The notes: generated by a model from the sequence alone, not told the origin. DNA of 64,000 nucleotides from Ramlibacter sp. (GCA_019635435.1 JAHBZM010000001.1:1736001-1800000), one strand, 5' to 3'. Shown: positions 8,534 through 17,565, counted from the first letter of the stretch. Numbers and translations are program-made.

Positions 8534-11440
8534 ATGGCCAAAGCCGCCCCCCACGCCTTCGCGAAAACCCTCAAATCCTTCAAAACCGCCTCGGGCAAGG
8601 CCGGCAAGTTCTATTCGCTGCCGGCCCTGGCCCAGCAGTTTCCATCTGTTTCAAAACTGCCGGTGTCGATCCGCATCGTGCTGGAGTCGGTGCTGCGCAA
8701 CTGTGATGGCCAGAAGGTCACGGCCGAGCACGTGCGCCAGCTGGCCCACTGGAAACCCCGCGCCGAGCGCTCCGACGAGATTCCGTTTGTGGTGTCGCGC
8801 GTGGTGCTGCAGGACTTCACCGGCGTGCCGCTGCTGGCCGACCTGGCCGCGATGCGCAGCACGGCCAGGCGCATGGGCCGCGACGTCACGGCCATTGAAC
8901 CCCTGGTGCCGGTGGACCTGGTGGTCGACCACTCGATCATGATCGACTACTACGGCACCAAAAATGCGCTGGACCTGAACATGAAGCTCGAGTTCCAGCG
9001 CAACCGCGAGCGCTACGAGTTCATGAAGTGGGGCATGCAGGCCTTTGACACCTTCCGTGTGGTGCCGCCTGGCTTTGGCATCGTGCACCAGGTCAACCTC
9101 GAGTACCTCGCGCGCGGCGTGCACAAGGGCGCGGGCGAGGTGCATTACCCCGACACCCTGGTGGGCACCGACAGCCACACCACCATGATCAACGGCATTG
9201 GCGTGGTGGGCTGGGGTGTGGGCGGCATCGAGGCCGAGGCCGCGATGCTGGGCCAGCCGGTCTACCTGCTCACCCCCGACGTGGTGGGCTTCGAGCTGAC
9301 CGGCCGCCTGCGCGAGGGCGTGACCGCCACCGACCTGGTGCTCAGCGTCACCGAGATCCTGCGCCAGCACAAGGTGGTGGGCAAGTTCGTGGAGTTCCAT
9401 GGCCAGGGCACGCGCACCCTGGCCCTGCCCGACCGCGCCACCATTGCCAACATGGCACCCGAATACGGCGCCACCATGGGCTTCTTCCCGGTGGATGACA
9501 AGACCATCGACTACTTCAAGGGGACGGGCCGCAGCAAGGCCGAGATCGAGGCCTTCGAGGCCTACTTCCGCGCGCAAGGCCTGTTTGGTGTGCCCGACGC
9601 GGGCGAGATCGAATACTCGCAGGTGGTCAAGCTGGATCTGGGCGATGTCACGCCCAGCCTGGCCGGCCCCAAGCGGCCGCAGGACCGCATTGAACTGGGC
9701 AAGGTCAAGACCCAGTTCACCTCGCTGTTCAGCAAGCCCAACGCGGAAAACGGCTTCAACCAGCCCGCCGAAATGCTGCAGACGCGGCACCTGCTGCACC
9801 CCGCGGGCGACTCGCCCGCCCCGAAGGTGCCGCAAAGCCCGTCGGCGCCCGACGGCGCCTCGCGCACCGTGTCGGAGATGGAGAGCAACAAGCCCGAGCT
9901 GGCGGCGGCCAAGGCCGAGGCGTCGGCGCCCGTCAAGACCTCGAAGGGCTTCACCATCGGCAATGGCGACGTGCTGATTGCCGCCATCACCAGCTGCACC
10001 AACACCTCCAACCCCAGCGTGCTGCTGGCCGCGGGCCTGCTGGCCAAGAAGGCCGTGGAGGCGGGGCTGAAGGTGCAGCCGCACATCAAGACCTCGCTGG
10101 CGCCGGGCTCGCGCATCGTGACCGAGTACCTGACCCAGACCGGCCTCATGCCCTACCTGGAAAAGCTGGGGTTTGCGCTGGCGGGCTATGGCTGCACCAC
10201 CTGCATCGGCAACGCCGGCGACCTCACGCCCGAGATCAACGAGGCCATCACCCAGAGCGACCTGGTGTGCGCGGCCGTGCTGTCGGGCAACCGCAACTTC
10301 GAGGCCCGCATCCATCCCAACCTCAAGGCCAACTTCCTGGCCAGCCCGCCGCTGGTGGTGGCCTATGCGATTGCCGGCACCGTGCTGACCGACCTGATGA
10401 CCGAGCCCGTGGGCAAGGGCAAGGGCGGCAAGGACGTGTACCTGGGCGACATCTGGCCCACCAGCGACGAGATCTACAAGCTCATGAAGTTCGCGATGAA
10501 CGGCAAGGCCTTCCGCGAGAACTACGCCAAGGTCAAGACCGAGCCCGGCAAGCTCTGGGAAAAGATCAAGGGCGTGCAGGGCGAGGCCTACACCTGGCCG
10601 CAGAGCACCTACATTGCCGAGCCCCCGTTCTTCAAGGACTTTGCTATCAATCTCGTAGCGCCTGGTGGCCAGGGGGCGGGGACTTCAGCCGCAAAGGACG
10701 CTGTATCGGTCAAGGGCGCGGCGATCATGGCGCTGTTTGGCGACTCCATCACCACCGACCACATTTCACCGGCCGGCTCCATCAAGGAGAGCTCCCCCGC
10801 GGGCCAGTGGCTGCGGGCCAACGGGGTCAGCAAGACCGAGTTCAACAGCTATGGCGCGCGACGCGGCAACCATGACGTGATGATGCGCGGCACCTTTGCC
10901 AATGTGCGCATCAAGAACCTCATGATCCCGCCCGACGCCAGCGGCTCGCGCGAGGAGGGCGGCGTCACGCTCTACCAGGGCGCCGGCGGCAAGACCGAGA
11001 AGATGTTCATCTACGACGCGGCCATGCGCTACATGGCCGAGGGCCGGGCCACCGTGATTTTTGCGGGCGAGGAATACGGCACCGGCTCCAGCCGTGACTG
11101 GGCCGCCAAGGGCACGCAGCTGCTGGGCATCAAGGCGGTGGTGGCCAAGAGCTTCGAGCGCATCCACCGCAGCAACCTCGTGGGCATGGGCGTGCTGCCG
11201 CTGCAGTTCAAACCCGGTGACAGCTGGCAATCGCTGGGGCTGACCGGTTCTGAAACCATCGAGGTGCATCCGCAGTCCGACCTGCGGCCGCAGAGCGAGG
11301 CGCGGCTGGTGGTGATCCGCGCCGATGGCAGCCGCCAGGAGCTCAAGGTGATCCTGCGCATCGACACCCCGATCGAGGTGGACTACTACCGCCACGGCGG
11401 CATCCTGCCCTTTGTGCTGCGGCAGTTGCTGGCCGCGTGA
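8534..11440 (+). CDS. acnA: Aconitate hydratase A
   Basis: The product converts citrate to isocitrate in the TCA cycle with a [4Fe-4S] cluster. It is 968 residues long; E. coli AcnA is about 891. The substrate loop GTDSHTTMINGIGVVGWGVGG is at about residue 211. Cluster cysteines lie in SCTNTSNP (about 487) and CTTCIGN (about 553 and 556), and GEEYGTGSSRDWAAKGT is in the swivel domain. Two insertions explain the extra length. One is a Pro/Ala/Ser-rich linker at about 410-475. The other is about 14 residues near 703-720 (FAINLVAPGGQGAGTSAAKD), whose DNA resembles an intergenic repeat found elsewhere in the window. The start has GGAG just upstream (AAGGAG near 8521). The stop overlaps the next gene by four bases (GTGA). 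Confidence 0.97.
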   Translation: MAKAAPHAFAKTLKSFKTASGKAGKFYSLPALAQQFPSVSKLPVSIRIVLESVLRNCDGQKVTAEHVRQLAHWKPRAERSDEIPFVVSRVVLQDFTGVPLLADLAAMRSTARRMGRDVTAIEPLVPVDLVVDHSIMIDYYGTKNALDLNMKLEFQRNRERYEFMKWGMQAFDTFRVVPPGFGIVHQVNLEYLARGVHKGAGEVHYPDTLVGTDSHTTMINGIGVVGWGVGGIEAEAAMLGQPVYLLTPDVVGFELTGRLREGVTATDLVLSVTEILRQHKVVGKFVEFHGQGTRTLALPDRATIANMAPEYGATMGFFPVDDKTIDYFKGTGRSKAEIEAFEAYFRAQGLFGVPDAGEIEYSQVVKLDLGDVTPSLAGPKRPQDRIELGKVKTQFTSLFSKPNAENGFNQPAEMLQTRHLLHPAGDSPAPKVPQSPSAPDGASRTVSEMESNKPELAAAKAEASAPVKTSKGFTIGNGDVLIAAITSCTNTSNPSVLLAAGLLAKKAVEAGLKVQPHIKTSLAPGSRIVTEYLTQTGLMPYLEKLGFALAGYGCTTCIGNAGDLTPEINEAITQSDLVCAAVLSGNRNFEARIHPNLKANFLASPPLVVAYAIAGTVLTDLMTEPVGKGKGGKDVYLGDIWPTSDEIYKLMKFAMNGKAFRENYAKVKTEPGKLWEKIKGVQGEAYTWPQSTYIAEPPFFKDFAINLVAPGGQGAGTSAAKDAVSVKGAAIMALFGDSITTDHISPAGSIKESSPAGQWLRANGVSKTEFNSYGARRGNHDVMMRGTFANVRIKNLMIPPDASGSREEGGVTLYQGAGGKTEKMFIYDAAMRYMAEGRATVIFAGEEYGTGSSRDWAAKGTQLLGIKAVVAKSFERIHRSNLVGMGVLPLQFKPGDSWQSLGLTGSETIEVHPQSDLRPQSEARLVVIRADGSRQELKVILRIDTPIEVDYYRHGGILPFVLRQLLAA

Positions 11441-12618
11441 CGCCGCAGGTCCTGATTGCCGGTGGCGGCATCGGCGGGCTGGCGGCCGCGCTGGCCTGTG
11501 CGCGGGCCGGCTGCGAGGTGCGCCTGTATGAGCGCGAACCCGCGTTTGGCGAGATCGGCGCCGGCATCCAGCTGGGGCCCAATGCGGTGCGCGTGCTGGA
11601 TGGCTGGGGCCTGGGCGAGGCACTGGCCCGCGTGGCGGCCTGGCCCGCATCGCTACAGGTTCGCAGCGCGCTGAGCGGCGAGCCCCTGGCCCGCATGCCG
11701 CTGGGCGACAGTTTCAGCCAGCGCTATGGCGCGGGCTATGCCACGGTGCACCGGGCCGACCTGCACGCCTTGCTGCTGGCGGCCGCGCAGCAGCAGCGCG
11801 GCGTGCGACTGAACCTGCGCGCCGGTGTGGCCGGTGTCACGCCCTCGACCACCGGCGTGGTGTTGCGCACCACGGACGACCTGCAGGTCGAGGGCGATGC
11901 GCTGGTGGGCGCCGACGGCCTGTGGAGCAAGGTGCGCGAGCAACTGCTGGGCGACGGCCCGGCCACCCCCACGGGCCACCTGGCCTACCGCACGCTGGTG
12001 CCCCAGTCGGCCCTGCCCCAAGCCTTGCGCAGCCAGGACGTGACAGCCTGGCTGGGCCCTGGCCTGCATGCGGTGACTTACCCGGTGCGGGGTGGCGAGT
12101 ATCTGAACCTGGTGGTGATCGCGCAGGGCGAGGCGCCTGCCGATCCGCAAGGCTGGGACCATGGCGCCGTGCTGGCCGACCTGCAGACGGCGCTGCAGCC
12201 GGTATGCGCACCGCTGCGCGACCTGGTGCAGGCGGCGCCCCGGTGGGCGTTGTGGATGCTGAACGACCGGCCGCCCGTCGCCGGGCCTGAGGCCATGGCG
12301 CGCGGCCGTGTGGCGCTGCTCGGCGACGCGGCCCACCCCATGCGGCCCTACCTCGCGCAGGGCGCCGGCATGGCGCTGGAAGACGCGGCCGAACTCGGCC
12401 GCGAACTCGCCATGACCGATGCCGCCGTGCTGGACGTGCCGGCCGCGCTGCACCGCTATGCGCTGAACCGCTGGCAGCGCGTGGCCCGCGTGCAGGCGCG
12501 CTCGCGGCGCAATGGGCGGGTGTTTCATGCCACGGGGGCGGTGGGCCTCGCGCGCGACATGGCCCTCAGGCTGCTGGGCCAGCGCCTGATGGACCTGCCC
12601 TGGCTGTATGGAGGCTGA
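11437..12618 (+). CDS. FAD-dependent monooxygenase (salicylate/3-hydroxybenzoate hydroxylase type)
   Basis: The 393-residue protein is a group A flavin monooxygenase. It has the Rossmann fingerprint VLIAGGGIGGLAAALACARAG at residues 5-25, a middle motif DALVGADGLWSKVR near 150-163, and the FAD ribityl motif GRVALLGDAAHPMRPYLAQGAGMALEDA near 288-315. Family members hydroxylate aromatic acids using NAD(P)H and O2; the exact substrate cannot be read. The start is GTG, sharing GTGA with the acnA stop, so it is translationally coupled to aconitase. That is an unusual partner for this family. It ends 31 bases before the convergent DUF4325 gene. Confidence 0.88.
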   Translation: MTPQVLIAGGGIGGLAAALACARAGCEVRLYEREPAFGEIGAGIQLGPNAVRVLDGWGLGEALARVAAWPASLQVRSALSGEPLARMPLGDSFSQRYGAGYATVHRADLHALLLAAAQQQRGVRLNLRAGVAGVTPSTTGVVLRTTDDLQVEGDALVGADGLWSKVREQLLGDGPATPTGHLAYRTLVPQSALPQALRSQDVTAWLGPGLHAVTYPVRGGEYLNLVVIAQGEAPADPQGWDHGAVLADLQTALQPVCAPLRDLVQAAPRWALWMLNDRPPVAGPEAMARGRVALLGDAAHPMRPYLAQGAGMALEDAAELGRELAMTDAAVLDVPAALHRYALNRWQRVARVQARSRRNGRVFHATGAVGLARDMALRLLGQRLMDLPWLYGG

Positions 12619-12649
12619 GTGGAACAGACCGACGACCGGGCGGAGTCGA

Positions 12650-13702
12650 TCAGACGGAGGTTGGCGATGCCAGTGCCCGGGGGGCGAACAGGCGAACCAG
12701 ACCTTCAACGTCGGGAGCCATGTTGACCGGCACCAGACGGACCTCGGGGTGCGCCGTGGCGAACACGCGAAACACCTCGTCCACAAAGGCCTGTCCCACC
12801 ATGTCCACGCCTTCAAAGTCAAGAATGACCGTTCTGAACTGGGTTGCCCGCTCCACAACCCATTTACCTTGTGACCGCGACGTGAGCTGGCTGCTCAGCT
12901 GGGCGAGCTTCACGGGGACTTCGGTGGTGTGAAAGGCGTCGCCGCCAACCTCGTCGGGTGTGAAATAGCGCTCATAGACTGCCTGCGCAGTCCGCCCGGA
13001 ATCCAGCGCGATGTCCATGAGCACAACCGTTCCGTTGGCATAGGCTTGCGGTGCAATCCACTGAAAACCCAGATCTACCCCAACTGGCGTCCTTGGCGCA
13101 AACGTGAGCCCGCGCGAATGCAGGCAAAAGCCGTCCAGCATGCGCGAACTCACGAAGATACCCATGCCCGAGTGCCCGCTGGATGCCGTCGTGTATTTGC
13201 CCTTGGCGATCTCCAGCAAGGCCAGCCGTTCGTCCACCAGGTCCAGTGCCTTGGCGACCTTGCGGAAGATGCCGATGCCGTCGTCCATCACGGCCATCTG
13301 CAGGCGCCCGCTGTGAACGTGCGCGCCCATGCACAGTGTGCGCGCCTGAGAATGGTCCAGCACGTTGTTCACCATCTCGGTGAAGCAGATGTTGGCGATG
13401 TTGACCACGTTTCCCGCCAGGCCTGCCATGAGCGGGCTGACGCTGGCTTCCCAGATGCCGGCTTCGCCCATCCGGGCGGCCGTCGCCAGAGGTAACACCT
13501 GCTTCCAGAAGCGGTTGTGTCCCGCGGAGTAGGTCTGGCGAGTACCACTGCCGTGGCGGGTGAGGTACCCTGCGTCCGCCAGACGCTTGATGCGGCGCGA
13601 GATGGCCACCCGCGAAAGCCCGGATTCCTTCGCGGCCCTGCTGGCCAGGCGCTGCGTGAGCCGCGCTGTGGTCAGGATGGTGGCGTCGTGCTCGTCCAGC
13701 AA
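12650..13702 (-). CDS. Winged-helix / GHKL ATPase / DUF4325 (STAS-like) fusion protein
   Basis: Residues 1-60 form a winged helix-turn-helix (ASRAAKESGLSRVAISRRIKRLADAGYLTR). Residues 95-215 carry a histidine-kinase-type ATPase fold: N box FTEMVNNVLDHS (Glu109, Asn112-113), G1 box MDDGIGIF (139-146) and a G2-like SSGHSGMGIFVSSRM (174-188). Residues 255-330 match the STAS-like DUF4325 pattern (VILDFEGVDMVGQAFVDEVFR). There is no phosphoacceptor H box, so this is more like an anti-sigma-type or regulatory ATPase than a kinase of a two-component pair. The best start is TTG at 13702; the frame is open upstream only to a stop at 13745-13747. It lies 48 bases after kynA on the same strand and may be read with the kyn operon. 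Its codon and base use is less GC-rich than its neighbours. Confidence 0.78.
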   Translation of the reverse strand: MLDEHDATILTTARLTQRLASRAAKESGLSRVAISRRIKRLADAGYLTRHGSGTRQTYSAGHNRFWKQVLPLATAARMGEAGIWEASVSPLMAGLAGNVVNIANICFTEMVNNVLDHSQARTLCMGAHVHSGRLQMAVMDDGIGIFRKVAKALDLVDERLALLEIAKGKYTTASSGHSGMGIFVSSRMLDGFCLHSRGLTFAPRTPVGVDLGFQWIAPQAYANGTVVLMDIALDSGRTAQAVYERYFTPDEVGGDAFHTTEVPVKLAQLSSQLTSRSQGKWVVERATQFRTVILDFEGVDMVGQAFVDEVFRVFATAHPEVRLVPVNMAPDVEGLVRLFAPRALASPTSV

Positions 13703-13745
13703 TTGTATCGTCGCTATGTCGTTCCGTTGTTTGAATTGTATCGTC
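13701..13745. repeat. Pair of 12-bp direct repeats at the start of the GHKL-DUF4325 gene
   Basis: AATTGTATCGTC occurs perfectly at 13701-13712 and again at 13734-13745. The spacing is 33 bases, close to three helical turns. On the minus strand each copy contains TACAAT, a near-consensus -10 box. The repeats lie between the kynA stop and the proposed TTG start, so they could be tandem operator sites or alternative promoter -10 elements. The downstream protein has a DNA-binding domain that might act on them; this is inferred. Confidence 0.5.
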
Positions 13746-13750
13746 TATTT

Positions 13751-14596
13751 CTACAGGTCGGTGCGCAGCTTCCAGATCTCGGGGAACAGCACCACGTCGA
13801 GCATCTTGCGCAGGTAGCTCACGCCGCCGGTGCCACCGGTGCCGCGCTTGAAGCCAATCACGCGCTCCACCGTGGTCACGTGGCGAAAGCGCCAGAGGCG
13901 GAAGGTGTCTTCCAGGTCGGTCAGTTCCTCGCCGAGCTGGTACAGGTCCCAGTACTGTTGGGGGTCGCGGTAGACCTTGAGCCAGGCCTGCTCGACGCCG
14001 TCATCCTCGCTGTAGGGCTGGGTCCAGTCGCGCTGCGTGTGGCTGGCCGGCACGGCCAGGCCGCGCCGCGCCAGCAGGCGCAGGGCCTCGTCGTACAGCG
14101 ACGGCGCCTCGTAGGCCGCCCGCACCTGCGCCAGCAGGTCAGGGCGGTGGGCATGGGGCTTGAGCATGGCCGCATTCTTGTTGCCCAGCGCGAACTCAAT
14201 GCAGCGGTATTGCGCGCTCTGGAAGCCGCTGGAGCTGGCCAGGTAGGGCCGGATCGCGCTGTACTCGGGCGGCGTCATGGTGGCCAGCACGTCCCAGGCG
14301 TGCACCAGCTGCTCCATGATCTTGCTCACGCGCGCCAGCATCTTGAAGGCGCCGCCCAGTTCGTCGTTGGCCACGCTGGCAATGGCTGCGCGCAGCTCGT
14401 GCAGTAGCAGCTTCATCCACAGCTCGCTGGTCTGGTGCTGGATGATGAACAGCATCTCGTTGTGGTCGGGCGAGAGCGGCTTCTGCGCGTTCAGGATGGC
14501 GTCCAGCTGCAGGTAGTCGCCATAGCTCATGTCGGCCTTGAAGTCGAGCTTGGCCTTTTCTTCGCGGACGATGTCTTCGGGGCGTTGCGTGCTCAT
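13751..14596 (-). CDS. kynA: Tryptophan 2,3-dioxygenase
   Basis: The 281-residue haem enzyme opens the indole ring of L-tryptophan to N-formylkynurenine. Diagnostic segments are FIIQHQTSELWMKLLLHEL (residues 50-68), SSSGFQSAQYRCIEFALGN (around 121-139), and WRFRHVTTVERVIGFKRGTGGTGGVSYL (about 235-262), which contains the haem-ligand histidine. The gene starts directly after the kynU stop (TGAATG), so translation is coupled. It is the last of three co-directional kyn genes and is followed by the DUF4325 fusion gene. Confidence 0.97.
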   Translation of the reverse strand: MSTQRPEDIVREEKAKLDFKADMSYGDYLQLDAILNAQKPLSPDHNEMLFIIQHQTSELWMKLLLHELRAAIASVANDELGGAFKMLARVSKIMEQLVHAWDVLATMTPPEYSAIRPYLASSSGFQSAQYRCIEFALGNKNAAMLKPHAHRPDLLAQVRAAYEAPSLYDEALRLLARRGLAVPASHTQRDWTQPYSEDDGVEQAWLKVYRDPQQYWDLYQLGEELTDLEDTFRLWRFRHVTTVERVIGFKRGTGGTGGVSYLRKMLDVVLFPEIWKLRTDL

Positions 14597-15889
14597 TCAG
14601 GTTACCGCATGCTTCTGGTTGAACTCGGGGCGCTGCCATTCGCCGGTGTCCAGCACCTGTTTCAGGTGCTCCACCGCATGCCATACCTCCTCAAAACCGA
14701 TGTACAGCGGCGTGAAGCCAAAGCGCAGGATGTCGGGCATGGCTTTGCCCCGGGCGGTGTCCGGAGGGTCGCCGGCCCGGTAGTCGCCAATCACCTGGCG
14801 CGCAATCAGCGCCTGCACGATGGCGTAGGCCCCGGTGGCCCGGGTCAGGCAGACCTGCGAGCCGCGCTCGGCGGGGTCGCGTGGTGTGACCAGGCCCAGG
14901 CCATGGCCGGCGCAGCGCTGCTCCACCAGGGCAATGAACAGATCGGTCAGCGCCAGCGACTTGGTGCGCAGCGCGGCCATGCCGCCCAGCGGCTGGGCCG
15001 CCAGCAGCGTGTCCAGCCCGCATTCCAGCGCGGTCATGCTCAGGATGGGCTGGGTGCCGCACAGGTAGCGCGACACACCCGGCGCGGGCCGGTAGCCTGG
15101 CGTGAACTCGAACGGCGCGGCGTGGCCCCACCAGCCCGCCAGCGGTTGCCAGAAACGGTCGGCATGACGGGGGTGGACCCAGACAAAGGCCGGTGCGCCC
15201 GGCCCGCCGTTGAGGTACTTGTAGCCGCAGCCAACCGAGAAGTCGGCGCCCGCGCCGTTCAGGTCCACCGGCACGGCGCCCGCGCTGTGGGCCAGGTCCC
15301 AGACGGTGAGTGCGCCGGCGCCATGGGCCAGCGCCGTGACCGCGGCCATGTCGTGCATGGCGCCGGTGCGGTAGTTCACGTGGGTGAGCATCAGCACCGC
15401 CACGTCGGCGGTCAGCGCACTGGTGATGTCTTCGGCCTCCACGAGTTGCAGGGCGTAGCCGCGCTCGCGGCACAGGGCTTCGGCGATGTACAGGTCGGTT
15501 GGAAAGTTGCTGCGCTCGCTCACCACGGTCTTGCGCTGCGGTGCGTCCTGCGCGGCGATGCTCAGGGCCGCGCTCAGCACCTTGTAGAGGTTGATCGAGG
15601 TGCTGTCGGTGCACACCACCTCGCCGGGCGCGGCGCCAATGAGCTGGCCCACCTTGTCGCCCAGGCGCTGTGGCAGGCTGAACCAGCCCGCGCTGTTCCA
15701 GCTGCGGATCAGGCCCTGGCCCCATTCCTGGGTGACGGCGGCGGCCACCCGTGCGGGCGCCGTGGCGGGCATCACGCCCAGCGAATTGCCGTCGAGGTAG
15801 ATCACGCCCTCGGGCACGGTGAACAGGTCGCGCAGGGAGCGCAACGGGTCTTGCGCGTCCAGCGCGCGGCAGTCTTGCAGTGTGGTCAT
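14597..15889 (-). CDS. kynU: Kynureninase
   Basis: The 430-residue PLP enzyme cleaves kynurenine to anthranilate and alanine. The PLP lysine is in the SVGCGYKYLNGGPGAPAFVWVH block at about residues 221-242, preceded by the VWDLAHSAGAVPVDL segment with the cofactor aspartate. YLDGNSLG near residue 32 and the length fit the family. It lies between kynB (18 bases upstream) and kynA (directly downstream). Anthranilate made here could feed tryptophan synthesis or catabolism; no anthranilate dioxygenase is in the window. Confidence 0.96.
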   Translation of the reverse strand: MTTLQDCRALDAQDPLRSLRDLFTVPEGVIYLDGNSLGVMPATAPARVAAAVTQEWGQGLIRSWNSAGWFSLPQRLGDKVGQLIGAAPGEVVCTDSTSINLYKVLSAALSIAAQDAPQRKTVVSERSNFPTDLYIAEALCRERGYALQLVEAEDITSALTADVAVLMLTHVNYRTGAMHDMAAVTALAHGAGALTVWDLAHSAGAVPVDLNGAGADFSVGCGYKYLNGGPGAPAFVWVHPRHADRFWQPLAGWWGHAAPFEFTPGYRPAPGVSRYLCGTQPILSMTALECGLDTLLAAQPLGGMAALRTKSLALTDLFIALVEQRCAGHGLGLVTPRDPAERGSQVCLTRATGAYAIVQALIARQVIGDYRAGDPPDTARGKAMPDILRFGFTPLYIGFEEVWHAVEHLKQVLDTGEWQRPEFNQKHAVT

Positions 15890-15907
15890 GGCGTGGGTGC
15901 GAGGGTC

Positions 15908-16534
15908 TCAGAGTTCGCGCAGCACGGCGCGAACCGGCGAGGCGTCGGCGGTCATCAGTTTCAGGGGCAGGGCAATGAGTTCGTAGTCGCCTTCGGGCAC
16001 GTCGTCGAGCACCAGGTTTTCCAGCACCCGCAGGCCGCGCTGGCGGATCACCTGATGGCTGTCCAGCGTCTTGCTGTCGGCGGGGTCGATGCTGGCGGTG
16101 TCAATGCCGATCAGCATGACGCCCAGGTCGGCGAGCCGCGTCACCGTCTCGGGCGCATAGGCGGCCAGCGCCGCGTCCCACCGGTCCACCGGCATGCGCT
16201 CATAGGTGCGCACCAGCACCCGCGGCGGCAGTCGGTGGGCCGCATGGGCCAGATGGGCCCAGTGCACGAGCGGGCCCTGGCCGATGGCGTGAATCACGCG
16301 GCAGGGGCCGAGGAAAGGCGTGAGGTCCAGCTGGCCCACGGCGGCCCCCTGCGGGTCGTAGTGCAGGGGCGCATCCGCATGGGCGCCCACATGGGGCGAG
16401 AGGGTGATGGCGCTCACATTCACCGGGCAACCCGGTGCGATGCTGGCCGACCATTGCTGCTGGTAAGGCGTGTCACCGGGGAACACGGGCGAGCCCGCGG
16501 CGACCGGTGCAGAGATGTCCCAGAGGCGTTTCAT
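15908..16534 (-). CDS. kynB: Arylformamidase (kynurenine formamidase, cyclase family)
   Basis: The 208-residue metal-dependent hydrolase removes formate from N-formylkynurenine. The family motif is present as LSPHVGAHADAPLHYD (about residues 46-61), supplying His/Asp metal ligands, and DISAPVAAGSPVFPGDTPY is the typical N-terminus. ATG at 16534 is preferred; a GTG 15 bases upstream is also in frame. As first gene of the kynB-kynU-kynA operon, its promoter should lie in 16550-16640. That stretch has an AT-rich segment (AAAAATAGTTGAGGC read on the plus strand) but no operator I can name. Confidence 0.94.
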   Translation of the reverse strand: MKRLWDISAPVAAGSPVFPGDTPYQQQWSASIAPGCPVNVSAITLSPHVGAHADAPLHYDPQGAAVGQLDLTPFLGPCRVIHAIGQGPLVHWAHLAHAAHRLPPRVLVRTYERMPVDRWDAALAAYAPETVTRLADLGVMLIGIDTASIDPADSKTLDSHQVIRQRGLRVLENLVLDDVPEGDYELIALPLKLMTADASPVRAVLREL

Positions 16535-16644
16535 GGGGCAAGTTTGCACCCGTGAAAAACGCTGTGGTGTCGGTTATTTCCAACAGCCGCAAAAATAGTT
16601 GAGGCTTAAAGCAATTGGGGTGCCCGCGCCCCGGCGCCCCAGGC

Positions 16645-17565
16645 TCAGACGCGACCCAGCAGCAGGAACTCCATCAGCGCCTTCTGCGCGTGCATGCGGT
16701 TCTCGGCCTCGTCCCACACCACCGATTGCGGGCCGTCGATCACATCGGCTTGCACTTCTTCACCGCGGTGGGCCGGCAGGCAGTGCATGAACAGCGCGTC
16801 GGGCCTGGCCACCTTCATCATCTCGGTGTCCACGCACCAGTCGGCAAAGGCCTTCTTGCGCGCCTCGTTCTCGGCTTCGTAACCCATGCTGGTCCACACG
16901 TCGGTGGTCACCAGGTCGGCGCCGCGGCAGGCGTCCATCGGGTCCTTGAAGACCTTGTAGCTCTCGGCGCTGCGGATGCCGGCCACGTCCTGGTCGACCT
17001 CGTAGCCGCCGGGCGTGCTCACATGGACCTTGAAGCCCAGCAGCTCGGCGGCCTGCAGCCAGGTGTTGGCCATGTTGTTGCCGTCGCCGACCCAGGCCAC
17101 GGTCTTGCCCCGGATCGAGCCGCGGTGCTCGATGAAGGTGAAGACATCGGCCAGGATCTGGCAGGGGTGGAACTCGTTGGTCAGCCCGTTGATGACCGGC
17201 ACACGTGAGTGCTCGGCAAACAGCTCGATCTTGTCCTGGCCGAAAGTGCGGATCATCACCAGGTCCACCATGCGGCTGATGACCTTGGCGCTGTCTTCGA
17301 TGGGTTCGGCGCGCCCGAGCTGGCTGTCGCCCGTGGTCAGGTGCACCACGCTGCCACCGAGCTGGTACATGCCGGCCTCGAAGCTCACCCGGGTGCGGGT
17401 GGAGGCCTTCTCGAAAATCATGGCCAGCGTGCGGTCGGCCAGCGGGTGGTATTTCTCGTAGGCCTTGAACTTCTTCTTGATCAGCGCCGCGCGCTCGAAC
17501 AGGTAGGCGTAGTCGTCGGCGCTCAGGTCGCTGAACTGCAGGTAGTGCCGGATCGGGGAGCTCAT
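16645..17565 (-). CDS. argF: Ornithine carbamoyltransferase
   Basis: The 306-residue enzyme joins carbamoyl phosphate and ornithine to make citrulline in arginine synthesis. It has the carbamoyl phosphate motif STRTR (about residues 55-59), the HPCQ motif in FHPCQILADVFT, and the ornithine-binding FMHCLPAHRGEEV near 258-270. Length is standard for the anabolic enzyme. Its ATG overlaps the argD stop by four bases (ATGA), so argD-argF is a tight operon transcribed leftward. Confidence 0.97.
   Translation of the reverse strand: MSSPIRHYLQFSDLSADDYAYLFERAALIKKKFKAYEKYHPLADRTLAMIFEKASTRTRVSFEAGMYQLGGSVVHLTTGDSQLGRAEPIEDSAKVISRMVDLVMIRTFGQDKIELFAEHSRVPVINGLTNEFHPCQILADVFTFIEHRGSIRGKTVAWVGDGNNMANTWLQAAELLGFKVHVSTPGGYEVDQDVAGIRSAESYKVFKDPMDACRGADLVTTDVWTSMGYEAENEARKKAFADWCVDTEMMKVARPDALFMHCLPAHRGEEVQADVIDGPQSVVWDEAENRMHAQKALMEFLLLGRV

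Noticed and set aside
8651..10315. A minus-strand 554-codon frame inside acnA
   Set aside because: acnA is unmistakable on the plus strand; the frame is His/Ala/Gly/Val-rich shadow.
14435..16555. A long plus-strand frame over the kyn genes
   Set aside because: It overlaps clear kynA, kynU and kynB genes on the other strand and has shadow-like composition.
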